A stretch of 64,000 nucleotides of DNA from the NCBI GenBank assembly GCA_037127255.1, contig JBANSL010000013.1, forward strand, positions 26,321,688-26,385,687, given 5' to 3'. Positions 21,216 through 32,841 of this stretch are shown here, piece after piece. The translations under genes and the position numbers were made by a program. Source of the stretch: Persicaria tinctoria. Taxonomy: Eukaryota > Streptophyta > Magnoliopsida > Caryophyllales > Polygonaceae. Numbering within the stretch: the first letter of the stretch is position 1; every line of letters begins with the position of its first letter. The notes below the pieces were generated by a model. The model did no database searches, was not told where the DNA came from, and was given only the letters and a program-made list of their open reading frames with translations.

Positions 21216-21438
21216 AGTCGAGTTCAAGCCGAGCTCGAGCTATTCGGCTCACATAAGAGCTCTAATTATATCCCGCACCAACGTATAGGAGATCTACTAG
21301 TACGCATCTTTTCCCCAATAGAGTTTAGAGGATGTTTTCATGAAACCAGAAAATATTATAAAAAATATAGGGATATATAAGAAAATATAAGACAATACAT
21401 AAGCACTCAAATGAAGCAAGACAATACATAAGCACTCA

Positions 21439-23330
21439 TCAAAATAAGAAAGCGATATTAACAAACAACCCACCCTGTAACACACATATACTTAATTCTA
21501 GAGAGAGGGGCTTTGCCCTCTCTCTAGAATCCGGCCCCAAACCCCCACCGCTACACCCATCGCACCACTGCCACCCCAACACCACACCACCGCACCACCA
21601 CCACCACCCCATCACAGCACCACCGCACCACCCTCTCCCTAAAAAAACCCTAACCTAAAAATCTCTTAATCCCTCCACCCTGCCTACCCAACGCCACTAC
21701 CGCCACTTCTCAGGCCACCACCATCAACCGCGCCATCCCCCCTTTCTTAACCCAATCGGCTTGATCCTCGGGCGTTTCGGACCACCATTCCTCCGTTTCG
21801 GCCGGCTGGGGTGTTTTTCCCCTCGGCAATGAGGCTGCCGCTGCCTCTTCCGCCCGACGTTGCCTCCTTTTCGACCTCCGATGGTTGGGTCGTGGTGTAT
21901 GTCGGCCGGTGCTTGGATGTCGGCATTGGTCCGACTGTCCTCTCCGGTGTCGGCGTGGTCGCCCCTCCTCCGGCGATGGCGAGATCCCCATGCTCCTCCT
22001 TGTTCCTTGAGGCCCAAGCTTCGGGTCCTTGGGGCTCAAGCTTCGGGTCCTTTGGGCCCAAGTTTGGTTCCTCCGGGCCCAAGCTTCGGGTCCTTCGGGC
22101 CCAAGGCTTCGGATATAAAAAAAAAAGGGATTAAAGGTGCGCGTCTTCAAGGTTGGTTCTGGGTTGACATCCCTGTTGCTTGGCGGTCCTCTTCCGTGAT
22201 GGAGCTCTGGCAACTGATGTGGTTGGCTGGGGTCGTGGTGGTGTGTATCGAGGCGACTCCGCATCAGGCTATTCCTGAGGTCCCTGATCTAAGTGCTTAA
22301 TCATTTGGATTTTTCCATCTCGGTGTTCGATTCGGCTTGTCTATTCCAGTTTTGGCTTGTTCGAAGGGAAGATTGGTCTTAAGGGCGTTCAATTTCGATG
22401 TCTTCTCTTTTGAAGTTAACCTCCTGGTGCAAATCTCTTTGGTTTTTGGGGGTTGTTGGTCTGATTGGAGTCTTAGTTCGGTTCCAATCGCCTTCTTCTA
22501 TCTTCTTCTTCTACTCCAGGCCTGGTTCTCCTTCCTTCTCGTTGGGGTGGGTTAGGGCTGTGGGTTTTTAAGGTCTTCATCTCCGACCTGTTTTCTCTCA
22601 CTCTCGAATTGGGTTCTTTCTCCTCTCCTTGGTGAATTGAAATCAGTCTACCCCCCTTGGATTTTGATGTCCTCTTCTCCCTGTTTGGCCTTCTGCAGTG
22701 TGTGGCTTCCGGCTGACGCTTCCCCTTGGTCCTTCGAGCCGAAGGTTGCGTTTTAGTCACACACAAAAAAAAGCTTTTTCTAAATTTAAAAAGCTTACAA
22801 TACCCACCCGAAAGGGTTTGAGTAAACCCCCCGAAAGGGTTTGATTAAATCTCACAAGGGCTTGTCGATATGCTCTAGGTGAAATCTTATCGGCATCTTG
22901 TTCGAGCAGCTTGCGACTCTGCTTCCGATGTTTCTTGGAGATCTTCTACTTGGTTGGGGGGCACGGAGTCTGTAGTCGGGTCTGGCTGGGGTTGTGGTGG
23001 TGCACTCAGTGGCGACTCCGTATCCGGGATAGAGTTTCCTTGGAGTTCGTCTACAATACCCACGGAAGTTAGAGTCCTACTGTACCGCTGGCCTGCGGTG
23101 CTACTGTTCGGTGGTGCTTGGCTTCGTTCTTCGGCGGCTTCCTCAGCTTTCTTGGTGCTGGTCTTCTTGGGACGTTTTGTTGTAGAGTTTATTTCTGCTT
23201 GTTTCATTTCGCTTGTTATCTATTTTCATGTATTTTAGGTTGCTTGTTTGACGGTACGCCATCTGCCGATTTTGTCGGCCTCTCGATGAGTCAGGCCTGT
23301 CTGACCATCGAATTTTTACCTAATAAAAAA
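21439..23330 (+). mobile_element. non-autonomous retroposon, copy A
   Basis: A 16-bp TSD AATACATAAGCACTCA lies at 21423-21438 and 23331-23346, and the 3' end is TTTTTACCTAATAAAAAA, the pattern of target-primed insertion. The last roughly 450 bases (22870-23330) match the minus strand of 34488-34960, where a second copy lies. The GC-rich 5' part contains a 15-bp perfect hairpin (21495-21509 with 21516-21530) and a short tandem repeat of CGGGTCCTTCGGGCCCAAG at about 22010-22110. ORFs up to 184 codons exist on both strands, but I recognise no domain. Confidence 0.8.
21495..21530. repeat. perfect 15-bp hairpin
   Basis: ATTCTAGAGAGAGGG pairs with CCCTCTCTCTAGAAT around a six-base loop GCTTTG. It lies near the 5' end of retroposon copy A. 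Confidence 0.85.
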
Positions 23331-23469
23331 AATACATAAGCACTCAAATGAAGCAAAACAAACACGACCATAAGAAAAATCCTAGACAATGCAATGCGAA
23401 AAAGGGAGCCAAGAATAAAGGGTGGAAGGAACTAAAGAAATATTGCAGAATGACGGGTACGCCTTAGGA

Positions 23470-24330
23470 CACCTATTACTATCCCTCTTTGACAGTTATT
23501 GCTCTCCTCCCCTTGGTTTTATATCGTATCAACTCTACAGTGATCTCTAAGACGGAAAGGTCCTTTTTTATCACCTCATTCCAACTATTCTTTGACCGCT
23601 CTCTAGAGCGTCAAACACTCTCGATATCCAAGTTATCACACCTAGGCATTGTTGTTGCCTTTCGGTCTCTCCTTTATACATGACCATACCACCGAAGCCT
23701 CGACTTATGCATCTTGTCCTTGACACAGATTACACCTACCTTTTCACGAATAACCTCATTCTTGGTTATGTTCGGTCTCATGTGCCCACACATCTATCTA
23801 ATCATTCGCATATCGGCTACCATATATGAATCTTTGTTCCTGCGCCTTTACGGTCTCCCAACACTCTATCCCATAAAGTAGAGTTGGCCTCACTACAATT
23901 TTCTAAAATTTTCCATTGAGTTTTGGAGGAACCTTTTTGTCACACAAGACTCCAGACGCAGCCATCTGTCTGAGTCCTGTACTTGATATCTTTGTCTATA
24001 TATACCTCCATCGCTCTACATAACTGGTCCTAAATATTTGAAACTGATTTTTTTTTGTACAATATATTCACTCAATGTCAGGTCCTCATCTCTTCTCTTC
24101 TTACCCCAAGTTGAACTTCACATATTTTGTCTTTATCCTACTCAGTCTGAAGCTCTTTTCCTCTAACTTCTTCCTCCGAAGTTCTAACTTATTACTAATC
24201 CCTTCCTTAGTCTCGTCTCCTAGAATAACATTGTCCGCAAAAAACATACACCATGGTACCCCTCATGTATACTTTCCAACACTACATCCATCACAATCAT
24301 AAAGAGAAAAGTATATGTACGCACTCTCCA
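23470..24330 (-). pseudogene. RTE-clade LINE reverse transcriptase fragment
   Basis: The minus strand gives an eroded RT region: VPWCMFFADNVIL (compare [13 protein letters not shown] in the copy at 54.8 kb), followed by sequence parallel to the C-terminal half of that copy. Many stops and frameshifts are present, and the palm Asp pair is altered (ADN for ADD). It lies immediately downstream of retroposon A's TSD, so that retroposon may have landed beside or in it. Confidence 0.65.
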
Positions 24331-25080
24331 AATATGAGTCTTTCCTACAAATAAATCCCTCATACTATAAACGTGGGGGAAGGATTCCTTATACAAAGTT
24401 ATATCCACCGTTGATTTTTGGTGGGTTCATCAGATCAAAGGTTGTAATTCTCTCTCAGATGGCCCCGCGTTTTTTGTCTTCTTGTGAAGGGATCTGAATA
24501 AATCTTGGACGTCCATTATTACCGACTGAATCCGATCAACGACTCATAAGAACTCATATGTATATTGTCTTATTTATCCTCAGAGTTTGAATTTGAAATT
24601 GTTTATTTTTTCCTTTAGAGGGTTCTTTTGGTCTTTTTCATCTAAATCAATGCCCCCAACTCCTACTTTATTCTTCGTTCCTTTTCCAGATTTTTCAGAC
24701 CTTCTTCATCCTCAACCGATCGACTTTGCTCTTCAAATTGATAAATGAGAAGCCATACCAACTATATTTTCTTTTGTATTTTGTTTAATGTACTCAAAAG
24801 TTTGAAAGCTTATTATTGAAAATTGAATCAAAATCAACTATGTTTACTTTCTCTTACATGTTCTGAATAGGTAAATATATAGATCATGGCAAAGCCAAGG
24901 AGTAACATAAAGCAAGACGATACCAAGGGTCTTACGAAAAAAATAGGACACTACCCACAACCGTCCTAACCTCACTAAATCTACCCCAAATTTCTACCCC
25001 TAAAACCGCAATCAGTCCGCAAACCGAAAGAAAGGGATGCAACAACGCCAATTCTACAACACATCTACAACCCGATCCAT
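24331..25080. other. spacer, nothing recognised
   Basis: AT-rich sequence with only short ORFs on both strands. No bounded repeat seen. Confidence 0.4.
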
Positions 25081-25084
25081 ACCA

Positions 25085-26290
25085 GGGCAAGCATATATTT
25101 TAAAGCACATTTCCTAATGTTGCTTACCGATATGGGGTTGTGGATGAATTATAGAAGTGGCGAGCACACAACCTCACCCTTCGGAATGGACAGGATACAC
25201 GGCAACAAAATACACATCACCACAAGTCTCAACCCCACAAAAGTCAACCCACACTTGAAGTAACACACCATACGGCAGTCAACACACAACTACACGCCAC
25301 TCGCAACTACCAAGAAACCCACGCGCTGAGCTCCATCGCCACCACAAGCGCCGCCATGCCCCCACTAGCCCAGCCCCAACCCCGCAACATGTTCAACTCC
25401 ATTTTGAAAAAATCGTGCAAGCCAAGGGAAAACCGGGAGAGCATGAACAACCAGCAAACGATGAGAGAGACAGACATGAGAGGATCCTAACCCCGGCAGC
25501 AGCGATGCAAAACCAGCGGCGAAGACACCACCACACCCATCAACCTTCCAAACAGAAAACAAGACTCTCCGAGGTTCCAGCAGCTCCAAAAGGCCAAACC
25601 GAAGAACCAAACCCATCAAGAATGAGAGAGCAACAACAAGGAGATAACGAGCAGCAAGAAATGAAGCACCAATCCCAAGTAAAAGCAGACCGACGATGAC
25701 CCGAGACAGATGAGACAAGGAACGGCACATCCCGCAACCGGGGGGGCTTGATGTTGCAGCCCCGACTCACCAACGGTTGCCCACACAGATTGCCTACATA
25801 CACCCTTTTCAAGCCAGACTCGAGGCGTCAAAGCAAAGACTCAGACCGACGCCAACAGCTTAGCCGCCAGCCCCCAAGAGAGCGCCTCCCACTAGCGAGC
25901 TTAGCCATAGGGAAAGAAACAACGAAAGAGATTCCAAAGCTGAGCCACACACCAACAGAGCCAGATCGAACGACCATGACGTCCACACCAACCCCGAGCA
26001 TGACCTCTCGCAGCCGCCGAAAAACCACCCAAGATCTGGACCGAAACCCAAATCCATCCAGATATGGGCAAGAGAGACTCAAAACCGCACCAGGAGGACA
26101 CAACAGTCACGAGACCAAGATTTAGATCTGAGCAAGGATGTGATGACGCTTGGGACCTCCCAGATCTAAATCAAAACCCATCGGAATCCACCCGGAAAAC
26201 CAAGAGAAGTACCAGTACTCAAAACAAACCCATCGGGAAAGATTCAAAGTAACCGAGACCCTCAAGAACAACTCCTAAAAACCGTCAAAA
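25085..26290. other. GC-rich block of unknown nature, candidate retroposon
   Basis: Base composition rises sharply against the AT-rich flanks. Overlapping ORFs of 60-125 codons occur on both strands, none with a recognised domain. The texture resembles the GC-rich 5' parts of retroposons A and B, but I found no TSD or A-tail, so its identity is open. Confidence 0.3.
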
Positions 26291-26380
26291 GACACTACTC
26301 ATCTGTACCTTTGTCTTTAAATCAGCGATAAATCTGCGATAAATGCCCAACAAAGACACTACTCATCTGTACCTTTGTAA
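26288..26380 (+). repeat. 27-bp direct repeat, two copies
   Basis: AAAGACACTACTCATCTGTA and the next seven bases (CCTTTGT) occur at about 26289-26315 and again at about 26354-26380, separated by 38 bases. It could be a local duplication or the flanks of a small insertion. Confidence 0.7.
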
Positions 26381-26389
26381 ACAAACCCA

Positions 26390-29300
26390 TTGAAACTTGA
26401 AGCACCGTGGGTGGGAGAGAAGGAAGGGCCAAAGCGAGAAGAGAAGACCAAGAGAAGAGGAACCCTCAAAAGAGAGTTTCTCTTACAGGTTGATTTAGAA
26501 TATCGTCCTTCAAGAATGCTAGATACATCAGGCCTTAGTGTTTCAGTTAGTTTGAGAACACATGAAGATTTTATTCTTTCGATACCTTTTCTTGGATGAC
26601 CTACCTTGGGAAGCCTCCAATTAAGCCACTGTTGCTAGGCCAATGAAGTGGACTTTATAAAGCACACAAGCTCATATCTCTCTAGAAAAAGTCAGGATCT
26701 CCATATTCTAACATAGCTTTCTACAGGCTGCAGCACTAGGTCTGGCTGAGTAAGTTTTGGATGTTGATCAAGTTGAAAATGTCATAAAATTATGTCCTAT
26801 TAAGGATGAGATTGATCTTCTCAAGGTAAAGTGAGTTATATGATATGTTATCTCTTGTGATTACAATTTGTTGAAATGGAGAATTATAAAGTAAGAAAGA
26901 TTATCTATCTTCACAATGACATACAACCTCGAATGGTATTTGTGTTTAAAATCAATCCTTGCTAAATAATATGTTTTTTCATGTGTTTTTCTTTCTTGCA
27001 ACTCATTAGAACTACACCGGCGACAAGGAGAATTTGGGAAAATGTGAGCAGTTATGAAGATTTTTATCTCCTTTTTGAGACATAAATTTTGAGTTGTTTG
27101 GACATTATGTATTTCCTTGGTGAAATTTTTTTTGGGGCTTTTAACAGTAGTGCAAGCTAAAGTATCCTTTGTCATGGATGATGAAATTAGTACAAATTCA
27201 TGTTAGTTGTAATTGTCGTTACCAGTTTGCAAATGAAACCTACTTTGATTCAACAACTTACTTGCTTGCACGATTAACTAATCATATTCAATAGTTACTT
27301 ACTCACTTATGTACTTTATGGCCTAACTCATGTCCCTCCCACTTGAATGTATTTACAATAAATCTCTCTCCTTTTTATGCTAAGAAAAAGTTGTGGTAAA
27401 TGAAAGGGGATTAGAAGGTGTGGATGTAGAAAGGCTATTAAAAAAAAAGAGTACAATGTGTAGGACATGAAGGCCAGAGTTCATTTGCTAGAACATCATA
27501 TGCAATTGCACTTCATCTTCGCTCTACTTCTCAGAGTCTATTTTCTGCCTAACTATTAGCTTAATTTACGGAAGCTGGCTTTGTTTTATGGATTTCTAAT
27601 TTTTAATCTAGTTCAACATGGCTGGACATATATAAACATTTTCAACGTCTTTATTTCTCTTGGAGTGTTTGTTCTAACTTCCCCAAATAGAAGAGTTTGA
27701 TGTGTTAAACTAATGAAGTGGTTTCTTTTGTAAAATCCTTTTACAATTGGAGCTCTTCCTCCCAGTTTCCTCCTCCTAAATGTTGTTTCCATCACTACAA
27801 CTTACTTAAAAATCCTTAAGCTCCTCCAGAAGTTAAAACTTTTTGCATGGTCGATATAGGGAAAAAGCAATCACAATTTGTCACTGATTCAACTCCAAGG
27901 TCTTCTTAGTTTTCTTTTCTTTGCTCCCTTCTTTTGTACTATTAAAACATCCATGTCATCATCATCATCATCATACAAGTATACAACGCTCTTCCCTTCA
28001 TTTACGTTCTTGCAATTATCTTTCTAATTTAAATTGTGCTTTTCATTTATTAAAGTTTCTCTCATAAAATTGATCTTTATGACCTTTGTAATCCTGTTTT
28101 TATTTTTCTTTTATTATTATGAAACTTGTAATGCATTTTACTCTTCCTACCATTTGTCTACTGCACAGTACACCCCCCATCCCCCCAAGGTTTTTATATA
28201 CTTTTAAAATGATAAGGATCAATCATTTCTATCAATATAAACTAGAGTGGATGTGAGATGACAAATTGGCGAATGGAAAGAATAAGGTTGTCTCTTAAGA
28301 GGGGTAGTTACAAGGTTTTGGTAGTCACATGACTCTTTTTTTTAGCACGTCACATGACTGTTAGGCAAGTGTTAGTGACAACCCATGGAGTATAAATGAG
28401 GGAATAGCCCTCAATGTTAGTTTTACAATGAGCTTACTTGCACTTTGCTACCCTAATTCCCTTCCTATCTCAAGACCCCGACAAATAAAATAGAGGCTTA
28501 TGCAGAGTCATCTACTTGTTTAATCTTGTGTTCATGGTCTCCATTCAATGTCCTTTCTCGAATTCGTATGGTTAGATTTTGCTCATTTTTTGAATGAGAC
28601 CTTGTTTGAATTTACTACTATAATCTTCGTATCTTTGATGGGATATCTTTTGATTTCATTGCGACTAGATGGGAATTTGTGAGTTCCGAAATCTTCTAAT
28701 AGGTTGAAGTTAATCACTCGAGTTTGTGAGGAAAGACTTGTAATGGACTCAAATGGAAATGACGTGAAGATGCTTTTGATATATGCCTTTCTGGTAAAGT
28801 GTAAGCTATGAGATTAACTATGTATTGGCTAAGCGTGTATATTGATTGATGGATTTCTGGTTTTCATCAGTGAACATCAGGACTGAGCTTTGCCGTTTGA
28901 GTGGTTCCAAGATCTACCCTAGAAGAGGGATTAGTTTCATGATTTTCATCCGATCAGATTCTCACTTCATCAGTGAACATCAGGACTTAATTTCCCTGTT
29001 GAATATATGTTGTAGATTTGTTGCATTAAGATAACTTAGTGAGTTGTTGATGGTCGTGTGTTTTCAGGTTTTCCTCTTTGTTAATTCCAAATGCAAGAGG
29101 TACTTCCACAACCGTCTGCAAGAGGTACTTCCACAACCGTCTGAAGCCCTCCTTGTTGTAGACCTTGCAGTTTGAATTACATATCACAATTATTTTCATT
29201 ACTGATTGATTGAAATAAACTCTTGACGCGGACTTCATCTTCCTGACCTACCAACCTAGTAAAATAAAAAAGTCATAACTTGACTTCGAAACACAAAAGA

Positions 29301-29470
29301 AAAAGGAAAAAAGTCAAACTTGACCTAAAATGAGAGTTTGAAATTTAATTCTATTACTAAATTGTGTGATCTTTTGGTGACTAAATAAAATTATGTTTTT
29401 TTTTGCGTAACTATTTATTTAGAATTTGATTGATTTATAAATTTCCATGTCACATATCATAAAAGACTAT
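26390..29470. other. intergenic stretch, no recognised gene
   Basis: About 3 kb with scattered small ORFs only. Visible details are a (CAT)n run near 27955-27976, a repeated CATCAGTGAACATCAGGACT at about 28867 and 28968, and an exact 25-bp tandem duplication (GCAAGAGGTACTTCCACAACC and four more bases) at 29093-29142. CACATGACTC ... GGAGTATAAATGAGGG at 28330-28410 could be a promoter-like remnant of an LTR. Confidence 0.4.
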
Positions 29471-29479
29471 TCGAATCTG

Positions 29480-29815
29480 ATTGAATAACTTCTAAATTGT
29501 CTACAACTAATTGGCCTCCTCGAATTGAACCTTGGCGAGTAGAGTTGAAAGAAAATGAGTTGTGTGTAGTTGTTGGACGTGTTCCACCCCTAGAATTGAT
29601 ATAGTTGAATCTTAGTCCTAATCTCATGCTTTTATATCACGAAGCATAAAAAAAAGACGAATTTGATTGAACAACTTAATGATGGGTCTTCTAGAATTGA
29701 ACCTTGACCACTAGAGTTGAAAGTAATTAAAGGAGTCTTCTATAATTTTGGCATGTGTTCCACTACTAGAATTGATATAGTTGAATCTTAGTCTTAATCT
29801 CATGCTGGTATCTGT
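29480..29815 (+). repeat. imperfect tandem duplication, about 165 bp
   Basis: AGAATTGATATAGTTGAATC and neighbouring phrases (AATTGAACCTTG, AGAGTTGAAAG, GTGTTCCAC, CTAATCTCATGC) appear in the same order in 29480-29640 and 29655-29815, with many substitutions. No coding potential. Confidence 0.7.
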
Positions 29816-29965
29816 CTTCTTATCCTTTTATAGGATTCATTTTCTCTATGTTGTTGTTCTTTAATCTTGAAATGTCAGTTGGGATATCCAAACAGTTCCC
29901 AACACTTCTCAATTACGTACTTTCTTCGGAGACAATACTTTTGTTGACTTATATTGTAGTAGTAA

Positions 29966-30427
29966 TGACGAAGCTCATTTTGAGAATCCTGTGGTTGCGG
30001 GTTCCAGGTTCAAATAGAGTGTGAAAAACTCCGGGTGATTGAGCTTACCTAAGATGCACAATGAGATTATCGTATGTGTATGACAACTTGGGTCGATCCG
30101 AGTCTTTGCTTGCCGCAGACTACCATCTTCCCCTGAACTCCATCAACTATTGACTCCCACTGACCGAGAAGAATCCCGCTCGGGAAGACTGTTAGAGCCT
30201 TGAAACCCGACCTATGCCTTTCGAGATTTCAAGTACCGACCCTTATAAATGAATCCTTCTTGCCTATTTATAGGAGAACTCGGTGGTTGCAAGTGAATCA
30301 ACACGTGTGTGTTGGTTGATGACAAGTGGCATTCGGTTTAGTACCAACCTATCAACTTCACATTAAGCATATACAATATTAGAACATTAATTAAGAGTGT
30401 TATATGTTGTGTTATAAAACAACATCA
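29966..30427 (-). mobile_element. diverged LTR related to the nested LARD-like element
   Basis: It begins TGACGAAGCTCATTTTGAGAATCC and follows the 14236-14742 LTR phrase by phrase: GCGGGTTCC, GAGCTTACCT, CGATCCGAG, CATCTTCCCC, GAAGAATCCCGCTCGGGAAG, CCTATTTATAGG. Similarity is moderate, so it is an old copy. No second LTR or interior is nearby and no TSD is clear; probably a solo LTR. The right end is approximate. Confidence 0.6.
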
Positions 30428-30439
30428 AGTGCTGAAATC

Positions 30440-30604
30440 TAAGCATGTCCACGGGTCACGGGTCAACCCGTGACACGTCGGATCACCTTGACCCGTCAAA
30501 CCGCCTCTCCACGGGTTCAGGTTTGGGTTATGACTACGTACCCGACCTGTGACCTGCCGAGTCCGACCAGTCGATCCAACGGGTCCAACCCGTGGAGAGG
30601 CCTA
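30440..30604. mobile_element. 165-bp hAT-type MITE
   Basis: TIRs TAAGCATGTCCACGGGT and (inverted) TAGGCCTCTCCACGGGT match at 14 of 17 positions. An exact 8-bp TSD CTGAAATC lies at 30432-30439 and 30605-30612. The interior is made of CGGGTC/GACCCG palindromic phrases. No ORF. Confidence 0.85.
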
Positions 30605-30612
30605 CTGAAATC

Positions 30613-32030
30613 TAAATTAAGAGTATAACAACAAGTACCGATCAAAATGCAAGAACCTATACTGATTTTTTTTCATTGCTATTAACATATAGTGTGTGTG
30701 TGTGTGTATACATACAATGCAACTATCCCAATATCCCAATATGCATTCTATAATCCACATTTTAATCAAATATTTTTTAAGGTGATTAAGATTGTGAGGT
30801 GATACCCAAATATTCAATTGCAGGTATAAGGAAGTTAAGGCGGAATGCATATAGAGGCAATATGCTATGAAGACAAAGAAGAGGTCGAGCAAGGACAAAG
30901 CACATCAACAATTATAGATCAAAGATGTTGTTGATCTACCCTTGCACAAACTCTTCCTTAGCTTTTGGTTATCTCATGTCCTCTAATTTGATGAGTTAGT
31001 GATAAAACAATTTTCATTCCACAAATAAATATATGTGTGTGAAAGATCTATTAACAATACTTCAATTACTACCCTCTAGACACGTTCTTATCTACAACAA
31101 AAAGAAAAAAAAGGTAATTTGGAGCTCAATTCTTACGCACAACATATAGGAAATTCAACAATATATAATTGTAATGTTGACATCAAATAGAAGTTTTGAT
31201 AAAAAAAAATCAAAAAGAAGCAATTGGGATTCAGATCGTGATTTTAATTTTCAGTTACAATTGAAATATTGAAAATAACTTGCAATGGTTGCAAACCTTG
31301 ACAATATTCATAGTGTCAATTGTTTCACCTCAGCATCATCATATAAACTTACTTTATTAGCTCATTCCATTATTATGAGCTTATTTAGCTCAACACCAAT
31401 ATTCAACCATAGTTTCAGCATATTTGCAATCAAAAATAACATTAGAGTTTTCAAAAACCATTAGAAAATGATCAAAAGCTACCGAAATAGTAGAGTAACC
31501 ATATTGATTCATACTCATACATTTCAATAAGTTTAGTGTGCATGCTTTCGAGATTAAAAGATTTACATAAAAACTGGTTGAATTGATTGATTATTTGGAT
31601 GAACACATTTAGGTTTTTCATTTTGATCTCAGTTCGATTCATAAATATTTTATGAAATGGAAAAGAATTTGTTGTGCAATTAAGCAAAACTTATCTTGTT
31701 AATATTCATTATATTATCTTATCAATAACCTCACTATAAGCAATTTAGTGTTGATCGGACCGAGCAGTAGGCCTAGTATAAATAAATAAAGGTAAATTTC
31801 ATAAATTGTCCTTAATTAGAAAATTTCTCATAAAAACTACCCTTTATTTTAAAGAAATTTTCTAATGTATGCTGAAAGAGGATTAGATCATACACATTAT
31901 AATATCTAGATAATTTTTTAATTTTTTATATTTTTTTCAATGCTTGAGCTTATAACATTTATCTATTTTAAATCTAAAGCTTATTTTTTTCGATTTTGTT
32001 TTAGAATGTGTATCCATAAAATACATTCAA
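30613..32030. other. AT-rich spacer
   Basis: A (GT)n microsatellite lies at about 30691-30708. Short ORFs only, no recognised gene. Confidence 0.5.
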
Positions 32031-32031
32031 A

Positions 32032-32659
32032 ATATTTACGGAAATATTTATTTTTTTGTAGGTTTTTAAAGAAACGCTGGTTCAAGCCATGTTTCATTCG
32101 TATGTTTTAAAATTTAAAACTGAAAGAAAAGTGGACAAAAAAATAATCGAATAAAACGGGGGTTCAAAACGCGTTTCATCCTTTTATTTTTTTAAAATAA
32201 TAAAAAAGAGTAAAGCTCGGGTTAAACTCGCTCTTCACCTGTTCCTCGTCTTTCTTCATTTTGTGCAGGTCGTGCACCAGATTGGAGAGGGAGAAGGAGG
32301 GAGGGAGGGTGGGCAGAGATTAAAGGCCAATGTGGAAGAACGACGCCAGAGCATCCGGGGAGGCGGGGGACCGAAGGTGGAGGCCGAGGTATATAGTTGG
32401 AGGACGGCGCCGTTGACGACGAAGCTAGGCAGAGGGAGGGAGGGAGGTTGAGCAGAGTAAGGGTGAGCGGGGAGGAATGGCGGTGGAAGTTGCGGTGGCA
32501 AAGGCAGTGGTGAAAGTTGTGATCGACGTCGCATGTTAAACCCGCACCATTTTTTTTGTTTTTTTGTTATTTAAACAAGTAAAAGAATAAAACGCTGTTT
32601 GAACCCGTGTTTCATAGGTAACTTGCAAAAAATGAATATTTCCGTAACTATTTTGAATG
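32032..32659. mobile_element. small TIR element with a GC-rich core
   Basis: The left end ACATTCAAAATATTTACGGA at 32032 and the right end, inverted, ACATTCAAAATAGTTACGGA ending near 32659, extend as related inverted arms of about 40-45 bases. Between them lie three spaced copies of an AAACG...GTTTCA phrase (about 32080, 32153 and 32590) and a GC-rich purine-biased core (32260-32535) with ORFs on both strands that I do not recognise. The layout (AT-rich inverted arms, GC-rich core) mirrors the element at 4.4-5.9 kb. TSD not found. Confidence 0.5.
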
Positions 32660-32841
32660 TGTGAATATTACGGTAAATAATTATTTTTCAGCTAATTTTA
32701 AAAAAATTCTATATAATCACCCCTTATCTACATTTTTTTTCTCAATTTACTCTCAACTTGGAAAATAAAATAAAAAAAGAAGAAGAAGAATAAGAGGTCT
32801 ACTATGCTTTCTCAATTTCCGTAACTAGTGGAATGTTTTTT

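Larger units (their letters stand above)
12739..21264. mobile_element. hAT-type MITE, split by a copia insertion
   Basis: The two pieces 12739-13068 and 21221-21264 join to about 374 bases that align end to end with the uninterrupted copy at 47227-47617. They share the GAGCTCGAGCCGAGC-type repeats and the middle phrase AAATTTTAGAAATTTCAT. The flanks are ATTATATT (12731-12738) and ATTATATC (21265-21272), consistent with an 8-bp hAT TSD with one change. The left terminus is degraded. No transposase is encoded. The insertion shows this MITE was present before the copia element. Confidence 0.65.

Noticed and set aside
21710..22300. Proline/arginine-rich ORFs on both strands (up to 184 codons) as genes
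   Set aside because: They overlap each other on opposite strands inside a TSD-bounded retroposon and reflect GC-rich composition and a GGGCCC tandem repeat.
28330..28450. LTR promoter (GGAGTATAAATGAGGG) of a further LTR element
   Set aside because: No paired LTR, no TG/CA ends and no TSD could be found around it.
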